NCBI RefSeq assembly: GCF_004127445.1
Contig: NZ_QEXM01000036.1
Location: forward strand, 91,014 to 155,013
DNA length: 64,000 bases
Reading direction: 5' to 3'
Source: Streptomyces alfalfae
Lineage (GTDB): Bacteria; Actinomycetota; Actinomycetes; Streptomycetales; Streptomycetaceae
In this document: in pieces, positions 7,601 to 16,608 of the stretch
Position numbering within the stretch: the first letter of the stretch is position 1
Layout: each line of letters opens with the position of its first letter
Notes under the pieces: model-generated
The model's input: the letters and a program-made list of their open reading frames with translations, nothing else
Told to the model about the DNA's origin: nothing
Database searches by the model: none
Position numbers and translations under genes: made by a program

Positions 7601-9212
7601 CAGGCACGCCGCCCGCGACGGACCGCTCGCGGCCCACGGGCACCGAGGGCAGGGGCTCGTCCGGCGTGCGGGAGGCGTCCGGGCCCTCACGCCGTGATGC
7701 CACCGCACGGCGTCCGCCGGCGTGGGACGGCAGGTCGCCGGGCGTCGCGTCCGATACCGGGTGAGGTGTCGGCGCCGCCGCGCTGTGGACCCCCGCCGGC
7801 ATGACGGGTTCCGGCCCGGGGGAGAGGGGGGAACCGGCAACGTTCCCCGTTCCCGGCAACGTGGTCGTACGCGCCACGTGCTCCCCGGCGGCAGGCGTGA
7901 CGCCGGTACGTGCCCCTGCGTTCGTGGCAGGGGTGACCGGCCCGGTCTGACGCGTGGCCGGTCCTACGGAAGCAGGGGTGGCCGAAGACGCGGTGGGCGC
8001 TGCGCCCTGACGAGGTGCGCCGAGCCCCGCGGCCGGGGTCGCGGCGGGCCCCATGACGGCACTCGCCCTGGGCCGGGTGGCTGACGCCGTGGGGCTCCCC
8101 GCGGATGGGGCGGCCGGCGGGTCCGCGACCGGGGCCGCGGTGGAATCGGCGGCCGGGGGGACCGTCGGTCCCCCGCCCGAAGGCATGGTGGCCCCCGCGA
8201 CCGGAGCCACCCGCGCCCCGGTGGCCGACCCCGGACGCGGCGAAGCCGGACCAGGCCCCGACGAAGGACCCGCACCGGGCCCCAGCCGCGGCGACGCGAG
8301 ACCGGTCACCTCGCCCGTTGCCCGTCGGGCACGTTGCACCGGTGCGGAAGCGCTGGGGTCGTGCGGCGACCGCCGCGCGGTGACCGGCCGTGGCGCGGTT
8401 GCCGGTGGCGTCGGCAGCGGGGCCCCGAGGGGCTGATGGCCGACAGGGGCGCCGAGCCCCTGTCGGCCCGCCGTCCGCCCGCCCCCGGCAGGCGCGGCCT
8501 CGGTCGAGGTCCCGGTGGGGGGCGGGGTGGGGATGCCCGGCCCCAGGAGGGCTGGGGCCGGGCGGGCCGGGACCGGACGGGGGGGATTGTCCGGTCCCGG
8601 AATCGAGGGCGCCGCCGGAGCGGCGGCGTACGCGGCCGGGGCCGAGTCCACGGGCGGAGGACCGCCCGCCGTGAAGGCGGGCAGAGCGCGCGGAGCCGCC
8701 GCGGACGCCTGCCGCGCGGCGGAGGTCAGCGACCGCGCCGCACCCGCCGCGGACCCGTCGGCGGGAACCACCCGTACGCCGGTGGGCACAGCGGTGCGCT
8801 GCACGGCCGGGACATGGGCGTCCGGGACATGGGCGTCCGTGGGCACCGCGTCCGCCACGGGCAGCAGCGCCGCAGGCCGTTCGAGGCCCGTGACCGGTCC
8901 CGTGGCGCGGCTCGCGACGGCGTGGATCAGCCCGCCGGGAGCCCGGCTGCTCACCGCGTGGGAGAGGGCGCCCGCGAACGACGGGTTCTGCCAGGTGCTC
9001 AGGCGGGAGCCGAAGCGGGCATCGGTGACCGCGGTGCCGTGGGCCGCCGCGTCGTCGGTCACGCGCCGCACGGGTGGCGCGTCGAGCCAGGACGGGCCGG
9101 GAGCGGTGAAGGCCTCCGCCCCGGCAGTGTCACTGACGGGCGGGGCGGCCACCGCGGCGGGAGCCTGCGCGGTGCCCGCAGCCCCGCGGCGGAGGCGTTG
9201 CAGGAAGGACAT
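4692..9212 (-). CDS. very large Ala/Pro/Ser/Thr-rich repeat protein of the CIS cluster, function unknown
   Basis: 1506 aa, almost wholly low complexity. A short basic N-terminus (MSFLQRLRRGAAGTAQ) is followed by about 850 residues of Pro/Ala/Gly/Thr-rich linker carrying scattered VQR tripeptides, then about 460 residues of hexapeptide repeats (about 850-1317), then a Pro-rich stretch. The last about 45 residues are ordered and helical (LTDGQLDELTHRLIGPLTRL, then a charged LRGELRGDRERIGQL segment). The likely conserved parts are therefore the two ends. There is no signal peptide or membrane segment. The position between the DUF6760-like gene and tube protein 2 matches the extensin-annotated gene of other Streptomyces CIS loci. 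Roles as tape measure, disordered spacer or cargo adaptor are all inference. Confidence 0.8.
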   Translation of the reverse strand: MSFLQRLRRGAAGTAQAPAAVAAPPVSDTAGAEAFTAPGPSWLDAPPVRRVTDDAAAHGTAVTDARFGSRLSTWQNPSFAGALSHAVSSRAPGGLIHAVASRATGPVTGLERPAALLPVADAVPTDAHVPDAHVPAVQRTAVPTGVRVVPADGSAAGAARSLTSAARQASAAAPRALPAFTAGGPPPVDSAPAAYAAAPAAPSIPGPDNPPRPVPARPAPALLGPGIPTPPPTGTSTEAAPAGGGRTAGRQGLGAPVGHQPLGAPLPTPPATAPRPVTARRSPHDPSASAPVQRARRATGEVTGLASPRLGPGAGPSSGPGPASPRPGSATGARVAPVAGATMPSGGGPTVPPAADSTAAPVADPPAAPSAGSPTASATRPRASAVMGPAATPAAGLGAPRQGAAPTASSATPASVGPATRQTGPVTPATNAGARTGVTPAAGEHVARTTTLPGTGNVAGSPLSPGPEPVMPAGVHSAAAPTPHPVSDATPGDLPSHAGGRRAVASRREGPDASRTPDEPLPSVPVGRERSVAGGVPASRTATRGLSSALPPITTLSGATAPTPARGTAPAAVPLRAPAHGSGAPLTGGAGADAGSGVPAQRAPATRTGLFGGFRHRRKRSSGAEAVSAARGGADVPRSRGTAAHADASGSTPLGEARSGRPEAVTRRAGAVAASAAVGREPVRADSGERRADVRAVSAGEAVGAPSVGGSGGGPGPARGRAGGGTKGMPVPRSGATSPEVQRSASVPRRRGDTRVGTTAVSGGTPAASTSPRATVGGPVTVPGAPTSVAGASVPERQAVQREASAAAASRGGGFSRDADASHGAGTSPAGGVTGSSRPSHGASPARVAGVSPATKTAASTDTTRDAGALQDAGTSRSLGASRDAGTSDSPGASRNAGTSHSPGASPDAGTSHSPGTSPDAGTSHSPGTSPDAGTSHSPGTSPRRSGPSRSAGIFRSTKVSPGAGAPPAASTPLSSNTPGSAATTHGADASHAANAAHRAEPSPRTEPSLNTNAFHGTDAPHAANAPRGTEPPRSAKAPRAAGASHFATISRSTETSGGSDTPRSTEPSLSTKAFHGTDASATTSHRAESSLSKQPPRSTESSHGSDTPRSTGTPQEANASHSMNTAHHAEPSRSPVVFRSTKTSSGTDASHAGGNRRETEPSGGPEAFRGVTAARGADASRTESTSPRSKTPHSRGAAGRTKIPLPADASRSTEASRSTDMSPSTGTSHGADASRTATTSRHSKTPHSTGAFGSTGLSLSTSTPPSSGTAHHTYASRSTKTPREADASPLPEASRSGGASRVPTASRHAGMSGPSAASGRPVTPAATTGPKPFPVARAVPDGRAGAARTSRPSAARLPVARLTSPAAAHALLYAGASDAEGTGTPGRPADPPTPVTPTPSPSPSPTHTTPSTPPPLPPPVREQTTVDGTTPPPATAPADRSSASAGPPPARSGGPGAVTAFDPRALTDGQLDELTHRLIGPLTRLLRGELRGDRERIGQLRDARR
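5265..6645 (-). repeat. 18-bp (hexapeptide) tandem repeat tract inside the large CIS protein
   Basis: About 75 imperfect 18-bp units encode hexapeptides of the form x-[AT]-[SP]-x-x-[ATSP], for example DASRST, EASRST, KTPHST, GTSHSP and GASPDA. The tract covers roughly residues 850-1317. A homogenised core at 6385-6492 has three perfect 36-bp copies, with a diverged fourth to 6528, each encoding GTSHSP plus a second hexad. This pattern indicates recent slippage or unequal exchange, always in multiples of 18 bp that keep the reading frame. Confidence 0.85.
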
Positions 9213-9219
9213 GGTTCGT

Positions 9220-9378
9220 TCACCCCTTCGCCGAGGCGCGCGTCACGAGATCGGCGACGTGCTCCTGGTAGCGGCGCCGGTCGGCGTGTTCGAGGTCCAG
9301 GATGTCGTCGAGACCCCAGTGGAGGTGGTAGGCGAGGTACGCGATCTCCTCATGGATACGGTCGGTCGCGTACGTCAC
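9220..9378 (-). CDS. small DUF6760-like protein of the CIS cluster
   Basis: A 52-aa product too short for many gene finders. It starts at a GTG overlapping the TGA of the chaperone-like gene (GTGA) and ends 7 bp before the large repeat gene. The central part, EIAYLAYHLHWGLDDILDLE followed by HADRRRY, is a helical pattern I associate with the small DUF6760 family found beside Streptomyces CIS sheath and tube genes. Its role is unknown; the place after a gp26-like chaperone suggests an assembly helper. Tight coupling on the upstream side supports real translation. Confidence 0.8.
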   Translation of the reverse strand: MTYATDRIHEEIAYLAYHLHWGLDDILDLEHADRRRYQEHVADLVTRASAKG

Positions 9379-9866
9379 GATTCCCCCAGGCGGCTCCCGC
9401 CGAGTTCGACCTCGAACGGCTCCTCACAGTGCGGACAGGTGACTCCGGCACGGGTGTGCCCCTCGGCGTTGACCTGCCGGTAGAAGTCCTGCAGGAAGGC
9501 GAGGTCGGAGGCGAACAGGTTCTCCACCACCCCGTCGTGCACCAGCGGCAGCGTGCCGAGCCGGGTGATCACCCGGCCCAGCAGCACCACCGACAGATAC
9601 GCGGCGTTCTCCTGGACCCGCACGTCCCGCAGCGGCACGAGTTCGTCGCGGGCCGTGGCCAGCCGCATCGTGCCGTTGCGGTGCACGGCGCCGGACTCGT
9701 CCACATATCCGCGGGGCAGTTCGAAGTCGAACTCGGTGCGCAGCGCGCACCCCGGCAGCCCGGGTGCGGGGTCGGCCGCCGGCCGTCGCTCCCCGACCAC
9801 CGCGGAGGCGGGAACGGGCTCGTGCGCCTCCGGCGCGGCGGACGAGTGAGAAGCCGTTCGCCGCAT
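9375..9866 (-). CDS. T4 gp26-like baseplate hub assembly chaperone
   Basis: 163 aa. After about 45 disordered residues it reads GCALRTEFDFELPRGYVDES, then RNGTMRLATARDELVPL, the usual opening of the T4 baseplate hub chaperone family (PF12322-like) in CIS loci. A C-terminal CPHCEEPFEVELGG carries a CxxC that could bind metal. The ATG overlaps the stop of tube protein 1 (TAATG) and its own TGA overlaps the GTG of the next gene, so it lies in a tightly coupled chain. In the family this protein helps the hub assemble and is not thought to be part of the finished particle. Confidence 0.82.
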   Translation of the reverse strand: MRRTASHSSAAPEAHEPVPASAVVGERRPAADPAPGLPGCALRTEFDFELPRGYVDESGAVHRNGTMRLATARDELVPLRDVRVQENAAYLSVVLLGRVITRLGTLPLVHDGVVENLFASDLAFLQDFYRQVNAEGHTRAGVTCPHCEEPFEVELGGSRLGES

Positions 9867-10309
9867 TACTGGATGACCAGTTCTTCGAAGGTGATGGTCA
9901 CGGTCTCGGTCAGGGCCGCCGCCTCGCCCGCCTTCACCGTGCTCGCGTCGATCTTGCTGCACCAGGCGTTGCGCATGTTGTACCGCTTGACCGGGTTGTT
10001 CTGGTAGTCCATGACGATGATGCTGGCGTTCTTGCGGGCCGTCGCCATCTGCCCGGACACCGACTGGGTGATCCACTCGTCGAACGCCTTGGACTGCGTC
10101 ATGCCCCTGACCACGGTGCAGTTGCCGGCCTTCTTCACGCCCGGCATCTTCTTCGTGACGGGCTTGCCCTGTGCCGAGACCTGTTGGTATTCGATGACGT
10201 CCTGCTCCTGGCTCAGGCCGCTGACCTCCTGGAGGTACTCGACCATGACGCCGTCGATCTGCAGTCCGAAGTTATGTGAGGTGAGAGCGTCACCCGGCTG
10301 GAGACTCAT
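9866..10309 (-). CDS. inner tube protein 1 (Hcp/gp19-like)
   Basis: 147 aa, the normal size of a CIS tube subunit (Cis1/Afp1). Typical strands are HNFGLQIDGVMVEYLQEVSG, VIEYQQVSAQGKPVTKKMPG, AGNCTVVRGMTQSKAFDEWI and IIVMDYQNNPVKRYNMRNAW. It should stack as hexameric rings to form the rigid tube expelled on contraction. It follows the sheath gene after a 115-bp hairpin-containing gap, which could permit separate dosage of these two most abundant subunits. Its stop overlaps the start of the chaperone-like gene. Confidence 0.93.
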   Translation of the reverse strand: MSLQPGDALTSHNFGLQIDGVMVEYLQEVSGLSQEQDVIEYQQVSAQGKPVTKKMPGVKKAGNCTVVRGMTQSKAFDEWITQSVSGQMATARKNASIIVMDYQNNPVKRYNMRNAWCSKIDASTVKAGEAAALTETVTITFEELVIQ

Positions 10310-10385
10310 GCTGTTGTGCGCGTCCTTCTGCTTGCTGCTCGGTCACTGACGTCGGGCGTCGCCCCTTCCGGGCCCGCCCCTTCCG

Positions 10386-10415
10386 CGCCCCGGGCGCGTC
10401 CGCGCCCACGGGGCG
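10386..10415 (-). terminator. G+C-rich hairpin between sheath and tube genes
   Basis: In the 115-bp gap a 13-nt arm (10386-10398) pairs with 10401-10415 around a 2-nt loop with a 2-nt bulge. There is no T-run. It may be a partial terminator or an mRNA-stabilising hairpin that sets the sheath to tube ratio; it could also be a chance of very high G+C. The rest of 10310-10424 shows nothing else clear. Confidence 0.4.
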
Positions 10416-10424
10416 GGGTGCTGC

Positions 10425-11990
<1,566 letters not shown>

Positions 11991-12131
11991 GTTCTGCTCT
12001 CCTCAAGGGGTACGCGAAGTGACTCCTTGAGCCTGCCTGGAGGGTCGGGGCCGGGTAAACGTCCCAGCGTCCCGCAGGTCGGGTAGTCGGCACTGCCCGG
12101 ACGGGTAACCGTCGTCGAGGTCCCAGAACGC
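11991..12131 (-). promoter_or_regulatory. probable promoter and leader of the CIS structural operon
   Basis: This 141-bp interval lies between a strong terminator and the sheath start, so it should contain the operon promoter; I cannot assign -35 and -10 boxes safely. A 7-bp inverted repeat (CTCAAGG at 12002-12008 and CCTTGAG at 12025-12031) brackets 16 nt in the leader. Its start-proximal arm runs into the GAGGAG Shine-Dalgarno, so the hairpin could partly mask ribosome binding to the sheath mRNA. Confidence 0.5.
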
Positions 12132-12170
12132 CGGAGGGCGCACACGACGGTCCGTCGTGTGCGCCCTCCG
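12132..12170. terminator. perfect 19-bp inverted repeat, bidirectional terminator-like
   Basis: Arms 12132-12150 and 12152-12170 are perfectly complementary around one unpaired base, reading CGGAGGGCGCACACGACGG on the left. It lies 54 bp past the stop of the 12224-13699 gene and upstream of the sheath promoter region. It probably ends transcripts of the upstream CIS unit and insulates the sheath operon. Confidence 0.8.
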
Positions 12171-12223
12171 ACGCGGTACGGGTCTCTCCGGCGCTCCCGG
12201 CATCCCGCGGCGTTCGTACCGGC

Positions 12224-13699
12224 TCAGCCCCGCTCCCCGGTCCCGGCCGGTCGCTCACCCGGCGCGGTGGCGCGGGCGTTCGCCTCCTCGATGAGGTCGT
12301 CCGCCCAGAAGGTGTCGGAGAAGTCGTCGACGAGTGCCTTGATCCGCTCACGCCGCTGCTGGAGCGCGGCTTCGCCGCCGCCCGGATTGAACAGGCCCCC
12401 GCGCCGCGCGGTCCTGCCCTCCAGCTCGCGTCCCACCCAGGCGAGGACCCGGCCCACCGTCTCCACGCGCCGGGCCTTGACGCCCTGCGCGATGCCCGCG
12501 AGTTCCGGGAAGGTGGCCGCGCCCCCCAGCATCAGGGCGTCGCTCGCCATCGCCATCTCCAGCGGCTTGAACACGTTCTTCTCCAGGGCCTCGCGCTGCG
12601 CGGCCGGCCCGGCGCTCTTGCGCGCCTGCTCCAGGAGCCGTCGGTGCCGGTCGAGTTGGGACGTCGCGAAACCGGTGTAGATCCTCGCCGTGTACGCGGC
12701 CTCGTGGCCCGGCGTCAGGTGCAGCGGACGGCTCCGTACCGCGGCGATGCGCGCCTTGTTCATGTCGGACAGGTCGACCCTGACCTCCTGGCTGACCACC
12801 TCCCAGCCCTCCGGTCCCCTCCACAGCATGTTGGCCGCCTCGAACAGGCTCTTGTCGCCCGGCGTCTCGTACTCCTCGACACCGAACCAGTCGGTGGGGG
12901 AGCGGTCCCTGCGGAACTCGCGGGCCGGGCCGCGGTTGGTCGCGGAACTGGGCGACTGGTAGTGCCAGGCGGTGAACCCGCCGTCGTCGGCAGCGCCCTC
13001 GACGGCGAAGGCGCAGCCGTTCATCGTGGCGGTGAACACGAACTCCGAGCCGCTGCCCCGCCGCCCGGCGTCCCCCGGGACGCGGGCGTGACCGACCGAC
13101 TCCTCGGGGTTCGCCGTGCTTCCCGTCAGATAGGGGACGTACGACGAGGCCAGGTACTCCTGGTCGGCCCGGACGGGAGCCAGGCGCGGGTCACCCGCGA
13201 GCGGGGCGAGCAGCGGGTCGTCGCCGAACGCCTCGACGTACTTCTCCACGGCCGGCGCGAGCAGGTACGCGGGCATTCCCTCGCGGGTGCGCCGGGCGTC
13301 GGGCACGAGGACGAACCAGTGCCGGTTCCAGTCGCCCATGCGGCGGACGAACGCCTCCCTGTTCAGCGGGAGGTCCGGCATGCGGTTCCGCATGCCGAGG
13401 GCGAAGTCGAGGGCGAGGGCGGAGTGGGAGAGGAACGTCCGCGGATCGTGCAGCAGGTCGTCCTTGGGGGAGCGCGGGGCCGCCGGCCGGCTGCCGCCCG
13501 GGGCCCCGGCGGGCGCACGCCGTTCCAGCATGCGGGAGACGGCCGCGTTCCCCGCCGTGCGTTGCAGGGCCGTCAGTGTGTGCGCGAGGCCCGCACCGGC
13601 CGCCGGGGCCCCGGCTCGCTCGGCGGTGGGGCTCGTGACGGGGCGGCCGGCGGGCCCCCCGCCCCGCCGCGCGGCCGGGCGGGTGTCGTCTCGGTGCAC
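12224..13699 (-). CDS. CIS-linked protein with LQRTAGNAAV leader, candidate cargo
   Basis: 491 aa. GTG start chosen because AAGGGA lies 7-8 nt upstream. A basic, disordered N-terminus leads to HTLTALQRTAGNAAVSRML at about residues 40-58, the short motif found in front of eCIS-core (DUF4157) proteins, but here no HExxH metalloprotease block follows. Residues about 80-490 form an apparently globular, mixed helical domain with RMGDWNRHWFVLVPDARR, SSYVPYLTGSTANPEES and NGCAFAVEGAADDGGFTAWH; I do not recognise it. No signal peptide is seen. It lies 53 bp downstream of the CIS ATPase, inside the cluster, so a loaded effector or a structural accessory protein are the main options. Confidence 0.75.
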   Translation of the reverse strand: MHRDDTRPAARRGGGPAGRPVTSPTAERAGAPAAGAGLAHTLTALQRTAGNAAVSRMLERRAPAGAPGGSRPAAPRSPKDDLLHDPRTFLSHSALALDFALGMRNRMPDLPLNREAFVRRMGDWNRHWFVLVPDARRTREGMPAYLLAPAVEKYVEAFGDDPLLAPLAGDPRLAPVRADQEYLASSYVPYLTGSTANPEESVGHARVPGDAGRRGSGSEFVFTATMNGCAFAVEGAADDGGFTAWHYQSPSSATNRGPAREFRRDRSPTDWFGVEEYETPGDKSLFEAANMLWRGPEGWEVVSQEVRVDLSDMNKARIAAVRSRPLHLTPGHEAAYTARIYTGFATSQLDRHRRLLEQARKSAGPAAQREALEKNVFKPLEMAMASDALMLGGAATFPELAGIAQGVKARRVETVGRVLAWVGRELEGRTARRGGLFNPGGGEAALQQRRERIKALVDDFSDTFWADDLIEEANARATAPGERPAGTGERG

Positions 13700-13752
13700 G
13701 GGGCTTCCCTTCGGTCGTGCTGATCGGGCCTGGTCCGGGGCGTCGCGGCGGC

Positions 13753-15867
13753 TCACAGGGACCCGGGCCCCGCCATCACCAGGCGGCCCGCCTTGCGGTA
13801 CTCGCGCCGGGCCCCCTCCAGCAGGTCCGCTTCGGTCACCGGAGAGCCACGGGTGGCCGCCGCGTACGCCGCCGTCACCACCGCGCCGCGGATGGAACCC
13901 CCGGCGAGCTCGAACTGGCGGGCGCACGCGGTGGGGTCGATGTCCTCCGCGCACGGCACGTGCCGCAGGCTGTGCCGCCAGAGCGCGAGCCGCTGGTCGG
14001 CGTCGGGGAACGGGAAGTCGACGACCACGTCGAGGCGGCGCGTGAACGCGTCGTCGATGTTGGCGCGCAGATTGGTGGTGAGCAGCGCGATGCCGTCGAA
14101 CGCCTCCAGGCGCTGGAGGAGATAGGCGCTCTCCATGTTGGCGTACTTGTCGTGCGAGTCCTTGACGTCGGAGCGCTTGCCGAAGACCGCGTCGGCCTCG
14201 TCGAACAGCAGGACCGAGTCCGTCACGTCGGCCTCGGCGAAGATGCGCTCCAGGTTCTTCTCGGTCTCGCCCACGTACTTGTCCACCACCGACGAGAGCT
14301 GCACGACGTACAGGTCGAGGCCGAGTTCGGCGGCCACCACCTCGGCGGAGTGGGTCTTGCCCGTCCCGGAGTCCCCGGCGAACAGGCCGAGCACGCCGCG
14401 TCCTCTGCCACCGCCCGCGCTCAGCCGCCACTCGCCGAGCACGCGTTTGCGGAACCGGGCACGGGCGGCGAGTTCGCGCAGCCGCGCGAGCGGTTCCGGT
14501 GGCAGGACGAGATCGTCCCAGCCGACCGCGGGCCTGATGCGGCGCGCGTGCCGTTCGAGACCGGAGGCGGCCTGCTGACGGGCGGCCAGCCGCACATGGG
14601 AGGCGTCGAGCGTGCCGCCGTCCAGCGCGGCGAGCCGCAGCGCGGCCCGCGCCGCGCGGACCGACTGCGCCGAGCCGAGCCGGTAGGGCGCCAGCGTGGC
14701 CCCGAGGTCCAGGTCCGCGGCGAGCGCGGTGTCGCCCAGCTCCGCCCGCCACAGCCGGGTGCCGCCAGTGGCCGGTCCGGGGGCGTCCACGACCAGCGGG
14801 TCGGCGTCGCACCAGGCGGGGTCGTAGGGCCGGCCGTCCACGAAGAGCACCGGCACGTCGTCGGCGCTCAGGGCGCGCATCACCGGGCCCGGCACCTCCG
14901 GCAGCGGATGGACCACGACGGCGCAGTCGCGCAGCCGCGCCTCCCGCAGCAGGTCGTGCCACGGCTCGGGCCGGACGTCGACCTGGGGGCCCGCCGCGGG
15001 GTCCGAGGGGTGCCCGGCCCCGGGCGGCGGCGAGGCGGCGTCCGGCCGGTAGAGCAGGGTCTTCAGACCGGCCTCGGCCAGCGCGGCCGACACCCAGGGC
15101 GCCCCGTCCCCCTGCCGGGCCTCGCGTACGTACACCGTCAGCGGCGCCGAGGCCAGGCGGGCGGCGAGCCTGCGGCGCAGGGTGTCGGAGGGGTCGGGTG
15201 CGGAGGGCGCGGGCAGCGGGTGAAGGCGGTCCGCCAGCGCGTCGTCGGAGGTGTCGTCGCCGAGCAGATGGGCGACGACCCGGTCGGGCACCCGCAGGGA
15301 ACGGCTCAGGAACGGGCGCTCGGGCTCCTCCACCCGGAGCAGCCCGAGCGCGCCCAGCGGTGCGCGGGGGCGGAAGCGGCCCCGCGCGGCGGGGTCGGAC
15401 TCGGGAATCCCGCACAGGTCGAGGGCCAGGCCGACGGTGGCACGGCGTCGGCTCACGTCGTCGTTGAGATAGCCGTACAACGGCTCGAAGCCGCGCTCAA
15501 GGTCGGGGGCGAGGGCGATGAGCAGCACCTGCGTGTCGAAGGGGGAGAGGGCGAAGCGCCGTGCCAGCGCGTGCAGCGCGCCGCCGGAGTCCTCGTCCAG
15601 GAGTCCGGCCGCGGGCGGTCGCGGAGCGGGTCCGGTGTCCGCGAGGCCGGCGCCTCGGGTGGCGAGCGCGTGCGCGACGGCGTCCTCGGTGAGGAAGAGG
15701 CCACGCATCGGGTCGGAGGCCGTGGGGTCCTGCCGGGAGCGCCGTGTCACCAGGTCGGCGACCCGGGCGTGCAGCCGGTCGAGCGGGGCGAGCAGGCCGG
15801 TGGGGTCCCGACGGGCCGGGCCGGCGCCGTCGGTCCCGGACGGCACGGTGGAGCGTGCGCTGTTCAT
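13753..15867 (-). CDS. AAA+ ATPase of the CIS (Cis15/Afp15-like)
   Basis: 704 aa. The first about 420 residues are a poorly conserved N-terminal region beginning with a disordered basic stretch and containing ALSPFDTQVLLIALAPDLER. The C-terminal AAA+ module has Walker A GLFAGDSGTGKTHSAEV, Walker B SVLLFDEADAVFGKRSDV, sensor 1 GIALLTTNLRANID and arginine-finger region DAFTRRLDVVVDFPFPD. Afp15/Cis15 ATPases are thought to help assemble or load the particle. The ATG overlaps the stop of the DUF4255 gene (ATGA), so the two are coupled, as in many CIS loci. Confidence 0.93.
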   Translation of the reverse strand: MNSARSTVPSGTDGAGPARRDPTGLLAPLDRLHARVADLVTRRSRQDPTASDPMRGLFLTEDAVAHALATRGAGLADTGPAPRPPAAGLLDEDSGGALHALARRFALSPFDTQVLLIALAPDLERGFEPLYGYLNDDVSRRRATVGLALDLCGIPESDPAARGRFRPRAPLGALGLLRVEEPERPFLSRSLRVPDRVVAHLLGDDTSDDALADRLHPLPAPSAPDPSDTLRRRLAARLASAPLTVYVREARQGDGAPWVSAALAEAGLKTLLYRPDAASPPPGAGHPSDPAAGPQVDVRPEPWHDLLREARLRDCAVVVHPLPEVPGPVMRALSADDVPVLFVDGRPYDPAWCDADPLVVDAPGPATGGTRLWRAELGDTALAADLDLGATLAPYRLGSAQSVRAARAALRLAALDGGTLDASHVRLAARQQAASGLERHARRIRPAVGWDDLVLPPEPLARLRELAARARFRKRVLGEWRLSAGGGRGRGVLGLFAGDSGTGKTHSAEVVAAELGLDLYVVQLSSVVDKYVGETEKNLERIFAEADVTDSVLLFDEADAVFGKRSDVKDSHDKYANMESAYLLQRLEAFDGIALLTTNLRANIDDAFTRRLDVVVDFPFPDADQRLALWRHSLRHVPCAEDIDPTACARQFELAGGSIRGAVVTAAYAAATRGSPVTEADLLEGARREYRKAGRLVMAGPGSL

Positions 15868-16508
15868 GTCCGCCGCCCCGTGCGCACGGGGCGGGCATGG
15901 GCGGTGTCCGGCACGGGCGGCCCGGCGGGTGCGCCGGTCGTGTCCCGCACCCGTACGACGGCTCCCTCGGTGACCGGAGGCGCCGCGTCGTACTCGGGAA
16001 AGGACGGGAAGGGCACGGTCACCACGAGGTCCACGGACGGCTTGAGCTCGCCCCCGAGAGCGGACCAGATCTCGGCGGCCGACCGCGCCTCGTTCTGCAC
16101 CCCGGCCACCGAGAGCGGCACCGACAGGCCGAGGGCCGCGAGCCGCTCGGGCAGCCGGTCGGGCGCGAGCACCTCGTGGGGCAGCAGCGTCGCGAGGACG
16201 GCGGAGAGCAGGCGGTGTTCGTCCTCCGCCCGCTTCGTCCACGCGGTCACCAGGTAGGACAGCCGGAACCACCGCGGCGGCCTGCGGTGCCTGACGACCG
16301 CGCCCCGCGTGTCACGGACCGGGGTGGTTCCCCGTTCGCGCAGGCGCACGTCCTCGCGGATGTCGTAGAGGTAGGCGTCGATCGTCGGGCCGTTGCGCCG
16401 CGCGGCCCACTCCCGTGTCGGGGCGTCGAAGAGGACGTCGACCCCGCTGTCGTGGAGGGCACCCCCTCCCAACAGGTTCTTGATGAGCTGGTCCACTTCG
16501 TGGATCAC
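15864..16508 (-). CDS. DUF4255 / Pvc16-type cap protein
   Basis: 214 aa, GTG start. The opening MIHEVDQLIKNLLGGGALHD, the NGPTIDAYLYDIREDVRLR segment and RWFRLSYLVTAWTKRAEDEH are characteristic of DUF4255 (Pvc16 N-terminal) proteins that cap the tube and sheath at the end distal to the baseplate (Cis16/Afp16). The C-terminal about 40 residues are Pro/Ala-rich and probably flexible. Its stop overlaps the ATPase start. It heads the upstream CIS transcription unit with a 100-bp gap to the LuxR gene. Confidence 0.92.
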   Translation of the reverse strand: MIHEVDQLIKNLLGGGALHDSGVDVLFDAPTREWAARRNGPTIDAYLYDIREDVRLRERGTTPVRDTRGAVVRHRRPPRWFRLSYLVTAWTKRAEDEHRLLSAVLATLLPHEVLAPDRLPERLAALGLSVPLSVAGVQNEARSAAEIWSALGGELKPSVDLVVTVPFPSFPEYDAAPPVTEGAVVRVRDTTGAPAGPPVPDTAHARPVRTGRRT

Positions 16509-16608
16509 GCGGTACTCCTGCGCTGTGTGCGGTCGCCCGGCGCCGTTCCGGGCCGTGGGGCGGCGCCGGGCGACCGGTCGTCTGCCCCGGCACCGCGGTG
16601 ACCGGCCG

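Noticed and set aside
12224..15415. Single 1063-residue minus-strand frame joining the LQRTAGNAAV protein and the ATPase region
   Set aside because: The upstream part is an off-frame reading of the ATPase; the GTG at 13699 with AAGGGA marks the real start.
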